The notes: generated from the letters alone by a model not told the origin. 64,000 bases of DNA from an uncultured Bacteroidales bacterium (GCA_905233585.1 CAJOFD010000001.1:44117-108116), one strand, 5' to 3'; numbered from the stretch's first letter, positions 38,057-49,298 are shown. A program made the numbers and translations.

Positions 38057-39378
38057 AACGACTACTTATATTAGCATACGATTTTCCGCCTTATGTTTCT
38101 GTTGGTGGATTGAGACCATATGCATGGTACAGATATTTGAAAGAATATGGAGTAGAACCAATTGTCGTTACTCGACAATGGGGAAACAAATATGGCAACG
38201 AACTTGATTATATTGCACCAAGCGAGAGCAAGGAGACCATTGTTGAGGAAACGGAATATGGTACAATAATACGTACACCATACAAACCCAATCTTGCAAA
38301 TCGTTTGATGCTTAAGTATGGTAAGGGCAAATTCTCGCTATTGCGTAAGTTGATAACGGCATGGTACGAGTTTATGCAATTTTTGTTTTTTGTTGGTCCT
38401 AAGTCTGGTGTGTATTGCGGAGCAAAAAAGTATTTGAAAACAAATAAGGTTGATGCAATAATTGCAACGGGAGAACCTTTTATTTTATTCAAATATGCTT
38501 CCTCGCTTAGTAAGAAGTATGGAGTACCATGGCTGGCGGATTATAGGGACCCGTGGAGTCAGAACAAGAATAGAAGTAAATTCTCTGGCAGGTGGAATAA
38601 ATATTTCGAACAGAAGTTCACTGCAAATACAGAATGTGTGATTACTGTAGATGAATTTTTTAAGAAGCAGATAGAAACGAATGTACATAAGCCTTTCAAT
38701 ATAATTCCTAATGGCTATAATCCGGATGCGATAAATGCAGTGTCTGATATAAAACAAGGTGACGATTGCTTGAGGTTCGCATTCGTTGGAACAATCTATA
38801 GTTGGCATCCTTACAAAAGTGTTATCTTAACATTCGTTGAGTTTATTCAAAAAAGCAATTTAGATATCAAAATTGAATTGAATTTCTTTGGGATTAACAG
38901 ACATGAGAAAATTCGTCAGATAGCACGAGAAAATAATATAGAAGAATATATTCATGTATATCCGCGTATGGAGAATAATATGCTTATGGAAAAGTTGGCT
39001 ATGCATAATGTCATGCTCCTGTTCAATTATTATTCTTTTACTGGCACTAAAATATATGATTATCTAGGCTTGAAGCGTAAGATTCTGCTCTGTTATTCTG
39101 ATGACAAAGAGGCAAAATTGCTCAAGGAGAAATTCTATCCAATAAAAGAAGTTGAAGGATTAAGCACTCACCTGCAGGAAGATTTGATTAATCAAACTCA
39201 TTCTGGCATTGTTGCAAAAGATAAGACGCATTTGGAGCAGATTCTTGTGGATTTGTATGCCGAGTTTGTAAGAATGGGAAGTATTGAGTGTAGTTCGGTA
39301 GATGTTGATAGGTTTTCGCGTAGGGAAGGAGTAAGGAGTTTGGCGGAAATTATAAAAAATATAACTTTATTGAAATAA
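38053..39378 (+). CDS. Glycosyltransferase family protein
   Basis: ILAYDFPPYVSVGGLRPYAWYRYLKEYG...WLADYRDPWSQN...IPNGYNPDAINAV...RFAFVGTIYSWHP. Confidence 0.85.
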   Translation: MKRLLILAYDFPPYVSVGGLRPYAWYRYLKEYGVEPIVVTRQWGNKYGNELDYIAPSESKETIVEETEYGTIIRTPYKPNLANRLMLKYGKGKFSLLRKLITAWYEFMQFLFFVGPKSGVYCGAKKYLKTNKVDAIIATGEPFILFKYASSLSKKYGVPWLADYRDPWSQNKNRSKFSGRWNKYFEQKFTANTECVITVDEFFKKQIETNVHKPFNIIPNGYNPDAINAVSDIKQGDDCLRFAFVGTIYSWHPYKSVILTFVEFIQKSNLDIKIELNFFGINRHEKIRQIARENNIEEYIHVYPRMENNMLMEKLAMHNVMLLFNYYSFTGTKIYDYLGLKRKILLCYSDDKEAKLLKEKFYPIKEVEGLSTHLQEDLINQTHSGIVAKDKTHLEQILVDLYAEFVRMGSIECSSVDVDRFSRREGVRSLAEIIKNITLLK

Positions 39379-39389
39379 TAATTGTATTA

Positions 39390-40289
39390 ATGGAAACGAT
39401 AAAATACAAATGTCCACTATGTGGAACTACTGATTTAAAGAAACTTAATGGGTATGAGGAATGCTGTGGGTTGGTAAAGTGTAAAGATTGTGGATTAGTG
39501 TATGCTACTATTCAGCCATCAGAGGAGAAAGCATGCCAGATTTATGATTCTTATGGTAGAGATGATTATTTGAGTGAAGTTACAATCAAGCGTTACAATG
39601 AATTGTTAGATATCTTTGAGAAGTATCGTAATACAAATAATATCCTTGATGTGGGGTGTGGAATCGGTTATTTTTTGGAAGTTGCAAAAAGTAGAGGATG
39701 GAATGTCTATGGAACAGAATTTTCAGACCGTGCAGTTGAAATATGTGAACAAAAAGGAATCGTTATGCATAAAGGTACATTGGATTCTGTTGATTATATA
39801 GAAGGACAATTTGATGTCATAACATCGTTTGAGGTTTTGGAACATGTTGCATATCCTGACGATATAATGAAATGTGTCAAATTTTTGCGAGTTGCTGGTG
39901 CCACTTATTTTACTACGCCCAATTTTAATTCGATTATAAGACGCTATCAAAAGTCTGAATGTGATATTCTCTCTAAAAATGATCATCCAGAACATATAAC
40001 TTTTTTCACAAAAAAGAGTATGAGAAGACTTTTGCTGAAGTATGGATTAAAGCCAGTGTTTGTCCATACTCATGGTATTTCAATATCAAGAATAAGAAAA
40101 TACAAACAAAAGAAAAAAGGAGGACAAGTAACAGAAGCAAAATATATCTCAAAAAATTCAACTGATGAAAAACTAAGAGTTTCAATAGAAAAAAGTACGA
40201 CAAAGCGTTATTTAAAAAGATTTATTAATTTCATATTGTCAATATTGGGTATCGGAGATTCTTTAAAGGTTCTAGCAGAAAAGAGATAG
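39390..40289 (+). CDS. Class I SAM-dependent methyltransferase with N-terminal zinc-ribbon-like motif
   Basis: CPLCGTTDLKKLNGYEECCGLVKCKDCGLVY; ILDVGCGIGYFLEVAKSRGWNVYGTEFSDRAVEICEQ. Confidence 0.88.
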   Translation: METIKYKCPLCGTTDLKKLNGYEECCGLVKCKDCGLVYATIQPSEEKACQIYDSYGRDDYLSEVTIKRYNELLDIFEKYRNTNNILDVGCGIGYFLEVAKSRGWNVYGTEFSDRAVEICEQKGIVMHKGTLDSVDYIEGQFDVITSFEVLEHVAYPDDIMKCVKFLRVAGATYFTTPNFNSIIRRYQKSECDILSKNDHPEHITFFTKKSMRRLLLKYGLKPVFVHTHGISISRIRKYKQKKKGGQVTEAKYISKNSTDEKLRVSIEKSTTKRYLKRFINFILSILGIGDSLKVLAEKR

Positions 40290-40408
40290 CAGAAGTTTGT
40301 AATATAGAGAATATAATAATACTCAAAAAACCAAAATATTCCTATAAAAAAAAGCGAAACAAGTAATATAATTATAAACAACTATATGAAGTGTTTGATT
40401 TTCAAAAA

Positions 40409-40437
40409 GAAAAGCCTTTGCTAAGCAAAGGCTTTTC
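40409..40437. terminator. Bidirectional terminator
   Basis: GAAAAGCCTTTGC/GCAAAGGCTTTTC, loop TAA. Confidence 0.85.
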
Positions 40438-40450
40438 TTTTTATTGGAAT

Positions 40451-43234
40451 TTAAAATACTATATTTACAATTTTTTTCGGAACTACAATTACTTTTTTGG
40501 GCTTTTGGCCATTGAGCCATTTTTGTGCGTCTTCTGTATTTAGCACATGCTTTTCTATATCTGCAACACTCATGTCAATAGATAGTTGTAGAGAAAAACG
40601 TGTTTTCCCATTAAAGGAAATCGGGTAAGTGTAGGTTGATTCTTGTAAATATTTTTCTTCAATTATAGGAAATGTTGCATAATTAATTGTCGTTTCATGT
40701 CCCATCAAATGCCATAAGTGTTCACAAATAAACGGAGCAAATGGAGATAAAATAATGGTTAATGGTTCTAATATTTCTTGTTTGTTGCATTTAAGGTCAG
40801 ATAGTTCGTTTACGCAAATCATAAAAGCACTAACTGTTGTATTGTATGACATTCTTTCGGTGTCTTCTTGTACCTTTTTTATTGTTTTATGCAAAATTTT
40901 CAATTCTTGTTCCGAAGGTTTTTCTTTGGAGATTTGGAAATCAAAATTAGGATTATTATGAAATAATTTCCAGAATTTTTTGATAAAACGGAATACTCCT
41001 TCGATGCCTTTGGTATCCCATGGTTTGGATTGTTCAAGTGGTCCAAGAAACATTTCATACATTCGTAAAGTGTCTGCACCATATTTTTCCACCAAATCAT
41101 CAGGATTTTGAACATTATACATTGATTTGGACATTTTTTCAATCTCATATCCGCAGATATATTTTCCGTTTTCTAAAATAAATTCGGCATTAGCAAATTC
41201 AGGTCTCCATGCTTTAAATTTTTCAATATCCAAAACATCATTGTTTACGATATTTATATCTACATGAATTGGGTCTGTCGGATAGTTCTCTTTTTGATTT
41301 AAGGAAACAAAAGTATTTGTTCCTTTGATTCTGTAAACAAAATTGGAACGTCCTTGTATCATGCCTTGATTGACTAATTTATGGAATGGTTCTTCTTTGC
41401 AGACAATTCCTAAATCGTATAAGAACATATTCCACATTCGCGAATAGAGCAGGTGTCCTGTAGCATGTTCTGCACCACCGATATACAAATCAACGTTTTG
41501 CCAATATTCGTTGGCTTTTTTATCTATGTAAGCTTCATGACAATCGGGGGACATATAGCGTAAATAATAGGCATTGGAGCCGGCAAACCCCGGCATGGTA
41601 TTAAAATCTAAAGGATAACCTTTGTATGTCCAATTTTTTGCTCTTGCCAAAGGCGGATTGCCGTCTTTGGTGGGCAAATAACTGTCAATTTCTGGTAAAA
41701 GAATGGGAAGGTCTTTGTCTTCAACAGGATAAGGTACGCTATCTTTATAATACATTGGAAATGGTTCACCCCAATATCTTTGACGGCTAAAAATAGCGTC
41801 TCTTAAACGATAATTGATTTGGCTTTTCCCGATATTCATTGCCACAATTTTTTCAACTACTTTTTTTGCGGCTTCTTTAACCTGCAAGCCGTTGATAAAA
41901 TCTGAATTGACACAATAACCGTCTTTGGAGTCTTTGCTTTCTGTCCAATTATCAGTATTCTCTTCTTGTTGTCCATTGGGTACAACTACTTGAATAATAG
42001 GTAATTTAAAATGTCTGGCAAAGGCAAAGTCTCTGCTGTCATGTGCAGGAACTGCCATAATCGCTCCAGTGCCATAACCTGCTAAAACATAATCAGAAAT
42101 CCAGATGGGTATATTTTTTCCTGTAATTGGATTCTTGGCAAAAGCACCTGTAAATACACCTGTTACCGTTTTAGTTTCTGCTTGGCGTTCTCTTTCTGAA
42201 CGATTTTTTGCCCATGTTACGTATTTTTCGACTTCTTCTTTTTGCTCTGTTGTTGTAATCTGTTCTATAATAGCATGTTCAGGACAAAGAACCATAAAAG
42301 TTACTCCGAAAACGGTATCAGGACGGGTTGTGAAAATTTCCATTTTTTCAGATTGTCCGACAATATCGAACCAAATGGAGGCACCTATACTTTTGCCTAT
42401 CCAGTAGCGTTGAACTTCTTTGATGGACTCAGACCATTGAATTGTCTCCAATCCGTCTAATAGTCGTTGTGCGTATGCTGTAATACGTAATGACCATTGT
42501 TTCATTAGTTTGCGTTCAACAGGGTAGCCACCTCTGACAGAAACACCATTGATAACTTCATCGTTGGCCAAAACGGTTCCCAGTTGAGGACACCAATTAA
42601 CCATAGAATCTGACAAATAGGCTAAACGATAGTTCATTAAAGTTAATTGTTGCTCTTTTTCGGTTTTATTGTTCCATTCTTCAGCCGTAAAAGACAAGGG
42701 TTTTGAACATGCAACATCAATATCTTGGGTGCCGTATTGGGTAAAATGTTGTATAAGTTCAGTAATATCAACTGCCTTTTTTCTTTTGTTGCAATAATAG
42801 GAGTTGAACAATCTGATAAATCCCCATTGTGTCCATTTGTAATAATCAGGATTACATGTTTTTACTTCTCTTTTCCAATCAAAAGACAAGCCAAGTTTGT
42901 CTAATTGTTGACGATAACGTTCAATATTTTTTTCTGTAGTAACAGCAGGGTGTTGTCCTGTTTGAATGGCGTATTGTTCTGCTGGCAAACCGTAGGCATC
43001 GTAACCCATTGGATGTAATACATTAAAACCTTTTAATCGTTTGTAGCGGGCAAAAATATCTCCAGCAATATAGCCAAGTGGGTGTCCGACATGTAAACCT
43101 GCACCTGACGGATAAGGAAACATACTCAAAACATAATATTTGGGTTTATCGGAAACGTTTGATGCATGATAAACATCGTTTTGTTCCCATTCTTGTTGCC
43201 ATTTTTTTTCTATTTCTTTAAAATTATAATCCAT
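40451..43234 (-). CDS. leuS: Leucyl-tRNA synthetase
   Basis: [28 protein letters not shown]...[25 protein letters not shown]. Confidence 0.97.
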   Translation of the reverse strand: MDYNFKEIEKKWQQEWEQNDVYHASNVSDKPKYYVLSMFPYPSGAGLHVGHPLGYIAGDIFARYKRLKGFNVLHPMGYDAYGLPAEQYAIQTGQHPAVTTEKNIERYRQQLDKLGLSFDWKREVKTCNPDYYKWTQWGFIRLFNSYYCNKRKKAVDITELIQHFTQYGTQDIDVACSKPLSFTAEEWNNKTEKEQQLTLMNYRLAYLSDSMVNWCPQLGTVLANDEVINGVSVRGGYPVERKLMKQWSLRITAYAQRLLDGLETIQWSESIKEVQRYWIGKSIGASIWFDIVGQSEKMEIFTTRPDTVFGVTFMVLCPEHAIIEQITTTEQKEEVEKYVTWAKNRSERERQAETKTVTGVFTGAFAKNPITGKNIPIWISDYVLAGYGTGAIMAVPAHDSRDFAFARHFKLPIIQVVVPNGQQEENTDNWTESKDSKDGYCVNSDFINGLQVKEAAKKVVEKIVAMNIGKSQINYRLRDAIFSRQRYWGEPFPMYYKDSVPYPVEDKDLPILLPEIDSYLPTKDGNPPLARAKNWTYKGYPLDFNTMPGFAGSNAYYLRYMSPDCHEAYIDKKANEYWQNVDLYIGGAEHATGHLLYSRMWNMFLYDLGIVCKEEPFHKLVNQGMIQGRSNFVYRIKGTNTFVSLNQKENYPTDPIHVDINIVNNDVLDIEKFKAWRPEFANAEFILENGKYICGYEIEKMSKSMYNVQNPDDLVEKYGADTLRMYEMFLGPLEQSKPWDTKGIEGVFRFIKKFWKLFHNNPNFDFQISKEKPSEQELKILHKTIKKVQEDTERMSYNTTVSAFMICVNELSDLKCNKQEILEPLTIILSPFAPFICEHLWHLMGHETTINYATFPIIEEKYLQESTYTYPISFNGKTRFSLQLSIDMSVADIEKHVLNTEDAQKWLNGQKPKKVIVVPKKIVNIVF

Positions 43235-43249
43235 AATTGATTCTTTTAG

Positions 43250-43675
43250 TTATTGTTGATTGGTAAAGATGAGCAATTTTTTGTTGTGTTCATCTTTTAA
43301 TATGAACTTATTTTTTCTAAATTTCCATTTGTGGGTTTTGTAGAGTAGTTCTACAAAAGGATTTTCTAATTCAATGCTTTCCTGACAAAATTTTTTTGTT
43401 TGTTTTATGTTTTGAATATTAATATGATTATTTTCAATAGTATAGTTTCCCTTTATTTGGTTGCAACCGGCAAAGCCCGATAGATGAGTATCAGAAAAGT
43501 GAATATATGGTTGATTGCCATTGGTAAGGTATTTGTTTTTTAACAAAGTCTGCAAATACCATTGTTGATTTTTTATAACGGCAAAATCAGTTTTTAAAGG
43601 TGATTTGTTGGTGGCTTGCGCTAAACAACCAAATGTTAAAAAAAACAAGAAAATATTTATCTGTATTCTATTCAT
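43250..43675 (-). CDS. META domain (HslJ-like) exported protein
   Basis: FSDTHLSGFAGCNQIKGNYTIENNHINIQNIKQTKKFC; signal-like N-terminus; start chosen at MNRIQIN. Confidence 0.75.
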   Translation of the reverse strand: MNRIQINIFLFFLTFGCLAQATNKSPLKTDFAVIKNQQWYLQTLLKNKYLTNGNQPYIHFSDTHLSGFAGCNQIKGNYTIENNHINIQNIKQTKKFCQESIELENPFVELLYKTHKWKFRKNKFILKDEHNKKLLIFTNQQ

Positions 43676-43685
43676 TTTCTTTTGA

Positions 43686-44393
43686 TTAATTGTTAGTACC
43701 ATTTTCTTGTTGCACTTTTAGCACATAATCATAACTTGTCATTGCTGTGATAAATTGATTGAACACATATTTGTTTTGTTTATCGTATGAAATTTCACAT
43801 ATAATTTCATTGGTGGATGAAAACAAATTTGCTTTATGCAGATAAAATGCTCTTAGGGTCAAAGATGGAAAATTGTTGATTTGATTTATCAAATCGTATC
43901 TAAAAGTGGCTTCGTGTTCAGTGTCTATAAAAAAATGTGCCGTTGAACTATTTAAGATATCCTTTTGTTTCATTGCCAAACGGCTAATCATATCACCCAA
44001 CCATCGTACGCAAAGGTTGATAAAAACAACGATTCCTGCTGCAATAAAGGCTTCTTTTATCAAATCCAATCCAATCAAAGCACCAACGGCAGCCGAACAC
44101 CATATTGTGGCAGCGGAATTGAGACCATGAATGTTTATACCGTCTCTCATAATAACTCCAGCCCCCAAAAATCCGACACCAGTTGCTATTTGTCCCAATA
44201 CACGTGATGGGTCGCCGAGTTCTGAGGTTAAGAGGGTAGAAGCCATAACATAAGTGGTGGCTCCAATGGCAACCAATGTGTTAGTGGGCAGACCAGCACT
44301 ACGCAACCGCCATTCCCGTTCAATACCGATAATTACGCCTGCCAACAATGCATATAATATTCTTATTAAAAATTCAATCGTAACAGTGGACAT
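43686..44393 (-). CDS. MgtC/SapB family membrane protein
   Basis: AGVIIGIEREWRLRSAGLPTNTLVAIGAT...GVGFLGAGVIMRDG...GLNSAATIWCSAAVGALIG. Confidence 0.93.
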   Translation of the reverse strand: MSTVTIEFLIRILYALLAGVIIGIEREWRLRSAGLPTNTLVAIGATTYVMASTLLTSELGDPSRVLGQIATGVGFLGAGVIMRDGINIHGLNSAATIWCSAAVGALIGLDLIKEAFIAAGIVVFINLCVRWLGDMISRLAMKQKDILNSSTAHFFIDTEHEATFRYDLINQINNFPSLTLRAFYLHKANLFSSTNEIICEISYDKQNKYVFNQFITAMTSYDYVLKVQQENGTNN

Positions 44394-44397
44394 TATT

Positions 44398-44916
44398 TTA
44401 ATATCTTTTTGAAGGTTTGTAAAACAATATTTGCAATAATAAAATACATATTATAGTACACAATGAGTTGGCTGCGACAATACCCAAAAGACGGAAGAAA
44501 TGACTGAAACTCATAGAGTCAATTACATAATATACAAAATGATGTATCAAAACCAATATAACAATATATTGAATATACCAGACAAATTTCATGTCGTATA
44601 AAATTGGACGTAAATGGGGCTCTATTTCTCCGCGGAATGGTATGCTTCGAATAATCAGATGTCTAAACAAACCTAATGTCATTAACGATAAAGCATGCAT
44701 CCCCAATACTCCTGTAAAAAAATCCATTATTAATCCCGATCCAAAACAAATGACAATCATTGCCCATTTGGGAGTATCAAAGGGAAGGGATAGTATAAAC
44801 AAAATATAAACCATTGGGGTGATAAAACCGAATAAGGCTATTTTGTTCATAAACAAGATCTGGAATAAGAACAATAATAGAAAAGAAATAATATGTTTTA
44901 TATATAAATTATTCAT
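44398..44916 (-). CDS. mreD: Rod shape-determining protein MreD
   Basis: Multi-TM 172 aa protein directly downstream of mreC, 8-nt overlap. Confidence 0.8.
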   Translation of the reverse strand: MNNLYIKHIISFLLLFLFQILFMNKIALFGFITPMVYILFILSLPFDTPKWAMIVICFGSGLIMDFFTGVLGMHALSLMTLGLFRHLIIRSIPFRGEIEPHLRPILYDMKFVWYIQYIVILVLIHHFVYYVIDSMSFSHFFRLLGIVAANSLCTIICILLLQILFYKPSKRY

Positions 44917-45733
44917 TTTTATCGCTTTCTGTTAATGCATTTAATTCATCGGCAAAATGTGATTTAACAATATAAACATCGTGAAGATTGTCTAATTTGG
45001 ATAACAATTTCACTTGTAGCGTATAATATCCTCCGATTGCTTTGTTTTTCAAGCCTCCGCTAATAACTCCAATAGGATAATCAGGGGGAAACATTAGCGA
45101 ATAGTGGGAGATAATCGTATCACCGATATTTATGGATTCAATATTGGTTAAATTGCCAAATTGCATATAACGATAATCCCGTCCGTCCCAAGTTAATACT
45201 CCAACAACTTCCGTTCTTTTGGTTTTTACCGAAACGTTGAATTGGGAACTTAACATAGATAAAACCATAGAAAAGTTGGGAGAAACTTCTTTTACTATTC
45301 CTACAATTCCTTGTGGCGAAATGACACCCATATCGGGGGTAATACCGTCTTTGCTTCCTTTGTCTAGTATAATTACATTGTTTTGTAAATTTATACTTGA
45401 TGATATAACTTTGGCTGGTTGATATTCAAACAAAAACGCTTGGCTGCTATCTATAGATTTGGAATTGTCGGCAATGATTTCTATGTTGGTTGTTTTGTCC
45501 AACAAAAGTTTATTTTGTTCAACTAATTCTTGATTGATGTGTTTAAGGTGAAAATATTCTGTTATATTGTTTTGCATTTGATAAATAGGGGAACTTATTT
45601 CTAACATAAAAGATTTTAAAGCCCATTGTCTATAGGCAGAACTGCCATAAAGAAAAAAAATACATATTCCGCCTAACACGCCAAAAAGAATAATATGTAA
45701 ATATTTCCGTAGAAAAATAATTAAGTTTCTCAT
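44909..45733 (-). CDS. mreC: Rod shape-determining protein MreC
   Basis: N-terminal TM, coiled coil, VILDKGSKDGITPDMGVISPQGIVGIVKEVSPNFSMVLSMLSSQFNVSVK. Confidence 0.93.
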   Translation of the reverse strand: MRNLIIFLRKYLHIILFGVLGGICIFFLYGSSAYRQWALKSFMLEISSPIYQMQNNITEYFHLKHINQELVEQNKLLLDKTTNIEIIADNSKSIDSSQAFLFEYQPAKVISSSINLQNNVIILDKGSKDGITPDMGVISPQGIVGIVKEVSPNFSMVLSMLSSQFNVSVKTKRTEVVGVLTWDGRDYRYMQFGNLTNIESINIGDTIISHYSLMFPPDYPIGVISGGLKNKAIGGYYTLQVKLLSKLDNLHDVYIVKSHFADELNALTESDKNE

Positions 45734-45775
45734 AATGGCAAAGGTAACATTTTTTTTTCAGTGAAACAAAGTTTT

Positions 45776-46915
45776 TTAATCGTCAGATTTTCTATTTATA
45801 CCAATTAAGCCTGCGGCATTGCAACCCCCAAAACCTGACATTAATTTTAAAAAATATTTTTTGTCCGTTATTTGTGGTTGTCGGATAATATTTATAGGTT
45901 CAACGGTTCCAATGTTTTGACAACCTTTACAAGGAATAATGCCGTTATGGGATAGGGCAAAGGCTGAAATAATACATTCTAAAATACCTGCAGTACCCAG
46001 TGTGTGTCCGAAATAAGCCTTTAAACTATTGGTTGCCAATTTGTTTAACCCGGCTCTTGTAATCGCAATCGATTCCATATCATCGTTGTACAAGGTTGCT
46101 GTTCCATGTGCATTGATGAATGCAATATCTTCTGTATTACAATGTTTTATCGTCTTGTTAATGGCGGTTAAAAGTCCTTCTCCTGTTCTTGAAGGTCCTG
46201 ATATGTGGTTGGCATCATTGGCAATATTTCCGCCTAAAAATTGCCATTTTCCTTGGGCTGCAGTATTGTTGGTGTAAACAATACAAGCGGCGGCTTCGCC
46301 TAAATTTAAACCACACCTGTCTTTGTCAAAGGGTTGGCAACATGCTGTGGACAATGATTTGAACGATTGGAAACCGGATATAATAAACTTTGACAAAATA
46401 TCTCCTCCCACAACTACAATATAACGATATTTTTGTGTCGCCAACATTCTTTGAGCATAAATTTGGGCAACTAATCCCGATATGCATGCGTTGGAAACTA
46501 CTAATGGGGGATTGGGATTATGAAAATGTTGGGCAATTATACGGGCTGTATGCCATATATATAATTGATTATTAGGTGATTTTGTGTTGTGTTCAAGTAA
46601 ATGTACATTTCCTTTTGTCGAAGAAAATATAAACAGCACATCATTTTGTGAAGCATCTATTTGTGCTTCGTTGATGGCTTGGGTTGCTGCAAGAATGGAG
46701 ATTTTTTCTAGTTTGCTAATGTTTTGAGATTGATGAATGATTTTATTGTATTCACAGTCAATAAATTCTGTGTCTAAAAGAGAAGCAAAAAATGGTTCGT
46801 TTAATTCAAAATCATGGTAAAGTTTCAACGAAGATTTGCCTTGTGCAACAGCCTCATAGTTGATGGCACTGCCCATACCAAAAGATGAAATAATACAATC
46901 TCCAATTGCAATCAT
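45776..46915 (-). CDS. Beta-ketoacyl-ACP synthase-like (FabF-like)
   Basis: VVSNACISG (Cys), INAHGTATLYND (His), LKAYFGHTLGTAG (Lys/His). Confidence 0.9.
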   Translation of the reverse strand: MIAIGDCIISSFGMGSAINYEAVAQGKSSLKLYHDFELNEPFFASLLDTEFIDCEYNKIIHQSQNISKLEKISILAATQAINEAQIDASQNDVLFIFSSTKGNVHLLEHNTKSPNNQLYIWHTARIIAQHFHNPNPPLVVSNACISGLVAQIYAQRMLATQKYRYIVVVGGDILSKFIISGFQSFKSLSTACCQPFDKDRCGLNLGEAAACIVYTNNTAAQGKWQFLGGNIANDANHISGPSRTGEGLLTAINKTIKHCNTEDIAFINAHGTATLYNDDMESIAITRAGLNKLATNSLKAYFGHTLGTAGILECIISAFALSHNGIIPCKGCQNIGTVEPINIIRQPQITDKKYFLKLMSGFGGCNAAGLIGINRKSDD

Positions 46916-47328
46916 AGTACATTAAACTTTTTTTTCCAATTTAACATAAAATCAGGGGTAGTTAACACAAGATTATGATTCAAATCAACAAAAACTTGTG
47001 TACTTTGACCTGTTGTCGCCAATTGTTGGGTTGTCAAATTATAAATTTCGTAGTTGAAAATTAGTTTGGGGCTTAAAGAATCTTGATAAGCAATGCTGAT
47101 TTTGGCATTGTCGCCAAATCTCAAAGGAGATTTGTAATAAAAATGTTGTTCGACAAGAGGAGTGTAGTATCCATGTTTTAAAATATCCATATAACTCATT
47201 TGATATTGCTTGCCGAATGTTTCTCTGGCATCTTCAAAAAATAGAGCATAATTGCCATTCCAAACAATTTGCATGGAATCCACTTCGCTAAATCGAATTT
47301 TTATTTCTTTTTCTATAGCAAGTTTCAT
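46912..47328 (-). CDS. Acyl-CoA thioesterase, 4HBT hot-dog fold
   Basis: IKIRFSEVDSMQIVWNGNYALFFEDARETFG; start chosen at MKLAIEK. Confidence 0.85.
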   Translation of the reverse strand: MKLAIEKEIKIRFSEVDSMQIVWNGNYALFFEDARETFGKQYQMSYMDILKHGYYTPLVEQHFYYKSPLRFGDNAKISIAYQDSLSPKLIFNYEIYNLTTQQLATTGQSTQVFVDLNHNLVLTTPDFMLNWKKKFNVL

Positions 47329-48398
47329 ATTGTTTGTTTTTTGCAGACAAAGATAGAATGTCCCCATCCTAAATTATCATAAATTTTTTCAATAGTCAAG
47401 TTTGCCTTTTGTATATATTGGCTTAAATCGTTGGAATGAAACATTTTACTGTTTCCATTAGCCATGGCTGTAAAATATACACTTGTTTGGGCTATGCAAT
47501 AAGCTGCAGTTTCATATTCTTGTCTGTCCCAACAAGTCTCCATGATAAACAATCGGGTGTTGTCTTGCATAGATTGGGCGGCTCGTGTGAGAATGTCTAT
47601 GACTTGTTCTTCGGAAAAACAATCTAAAAATTGACTCATCCAAATACCGTCAAAGCCTTGTGGAAAATGAACAGATTGGTCTAAAACATTGGCAGGATAT
47701 GCATTTATGCGGTCTGCTCCTTGTGCTCCTTTTATGGTTTCTTGCATTAATTTGATTTGTTGTGGCAAATCCATAATTGTTACATTCACATTTTGATTAT
47801 ATTGTACACATTGTTGTGCCCATTTGCCTGTGTTTCCCCCTACATCAAGCAATGTTTTGATGGAATAAGAAAAGACAATTTCCAAAGCCTTTTGAAAAGA
47901 TTGGTCTGAATAGAAATGGTCAAATGCGAACCAGCTTTTTTGTACTTGTTTAGGTAATTGCACAAGACCTTCGTAAATAGTTGGCCAATTGCCGAAAACT
48001 TTCAGGCCTTTTGGGCTACCTTGTTCAATAGATTCATCTAAATGAAACATGCCCAAGTAATTGACATCATGATTAAAATCCAAATTTACCCTTATGCTAT
48101 TATCGTTCAACAAAAACCAACCCACTTTGGAGATACAATATTTTTTGTCTTTTAATAATATTGTTCCAGCAGTTAGAGAAGATTCCAATAAAACTTGCAC
48201 TGCATATTTACTTAAATTGGTTTGTTTTACTATTTCTTCTATCGTTAAGCCGTCTTTCTGTTCGTTGAGCATGGCAAAGATGTTGTATTTCAACATCAGT
48301 CTTGATACTTGAAACACAATAGGTCCATTGGCAATTTCTTGTGCTAACCGTTGTGCTTGCAACGAGGTAAATCGGTCTTTGTTGTATGAATTATTCAT
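47325..48398 (-). CDS. SAM-dependent (O-)methyltransferase with N-terminal wHTH dimerisation domain
   Basis: TLLDVGGNTGKWAQQCVQYNQNVNVTIMDLPQQIKLMQ...GFDGIWMSQFLDCFSEEQVIDILTRA. Confidence 0.87.
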   Translation of the reverse strand: MNNSYNKDRFTSLQAQRLAQEIANGPIVFQVSRLMLKYNIFAMLNEQKDGLTIEEIVKQTNLSKYAVQVLLESSLTAGTILLKDKKYCISKVGWFLLNDNSIRVNLDFNHDVNYLGMFHLDESIEQGSPKGLKVFGNWPTIYEGLVQLPKQVQKSWFAFDHFYSDQSFQKALEIVFSYSIKTLLDVGGNTGKWAQQCVQYNQNVNVTIMDLPQQIKLMQETIKGAQGADRINAYPANVLDQSVHFPQGFDGIWMSQFLDCFSEEQVIDILTRAAQSMQDNTRLFIMETCWDRQEYETAAYCIAQTSVYFTAMANGNSKMFHSNDLSQYIQKANLTIEKIYDNLGWGHSIFVCKKQTI

Positions 48399-49298
48399 TT
48401 ATCTTTGTTTTTTTAATTGTTCATTCCAAAAAGGGAAAAAGTTAAACCATTGAGTTGGATATTTTTGCAATATATTTTCCAACAATTCAGTATATTTTAT
48501 ACAATAATCTTTTGGATTTGCCTGTTTGTCAATTTGATAAAGATATGCAGAATATTTTGTGCGCTGTTCTTTTACAACGAATAATACAATTATTGGATAA
48601 TTAAATGTATAAGCCAAATGAAAAGGGCCGATAGGAAAGTTGGCTTTTTGATTGAAAAAATCCAAGGTGTAATATTTAAGACTTCCATTGATTCTGTCTG
48701 CTGTCATAAGCAAAAATTGCTGCTCTTCAATCACTTGTTTTATGGTAAACAAATGCGACATATCTGCTTTTACTTGAACAAAATCAATGTTTGAATCTTT
48801 CATTGAATTGGTTCGTTTGTTTTGATAGTAAGCACTTTCGCCTTCGTAAGACAAAATATAAAATTTTTTCTTTTTTTGTTGAAAAATATATCCAGCCAAT
48901 TCAAAATTGCCAATATGTCCACCAATGATTAAACCGCCTTTATCCTCAGCTATAAATTGGTTTACAAGATTATTTCCATGTATATCTATTTGAAATTGAT
49001 TGGTGTTGCCTGCTAATAAGGCAAATTTATCCAAAACAACTTGTCCGAATACAATATAATTTTTCCATGTAGATATCCTGGCTTGTCTTGACGACAGACC
49101 ACGTATGTTTTTGTGGTAGAAAAATATATTGGCAAAGTTTTTTCTGCCCAATAGTATGTAAAATGGAATAATAAGATATAGAATAGGGTACAAATAAGTA
49201 ACTTTTACTTTAGCCAAAACTCTTAAAAGCAGAAATTGTCCTATATGTCCACCGCCTGTTTTACCGTTCCAACCTTGATGATTGTTTTGTTTTTCCAT
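48399..49298 (-). CDS. Lipid A biosynthesis-type (LpxL-like) acyltransferase
   Basis: GLIIGGHIGNFELAGYIFQQK...LTADRINGSLKYYTLDFFNQKANFPIGPFHLAY. Confidence 0.8.
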   Translation of the reverse strand: MEKQNNHQGWNGKTGGGHIGQFLLLRVLAKVKVTYLYPILYLIIPFYILLGRKNFANIFFYHKNIRGLSSRQARISTWKNYIVFGQVVLDKFALLAGNTNQFQIDIHGNNLVNQFIAEDKGGLIIGGHIGNFELAGYIFQQKKKKFYILSYEGESAYYQNKRTNSMKDSNIDFVQVKADMSHLFTIKQVIEEQQFLLMTADRINGSLKYYTLDFFNQKANFPIGPFHLAYTFNYPIIVLFVVKEQRTKYSAYLYQIDKQANPKDYCIKYTELLENILQKYPTQWFNFFPFWNEQLKKQR

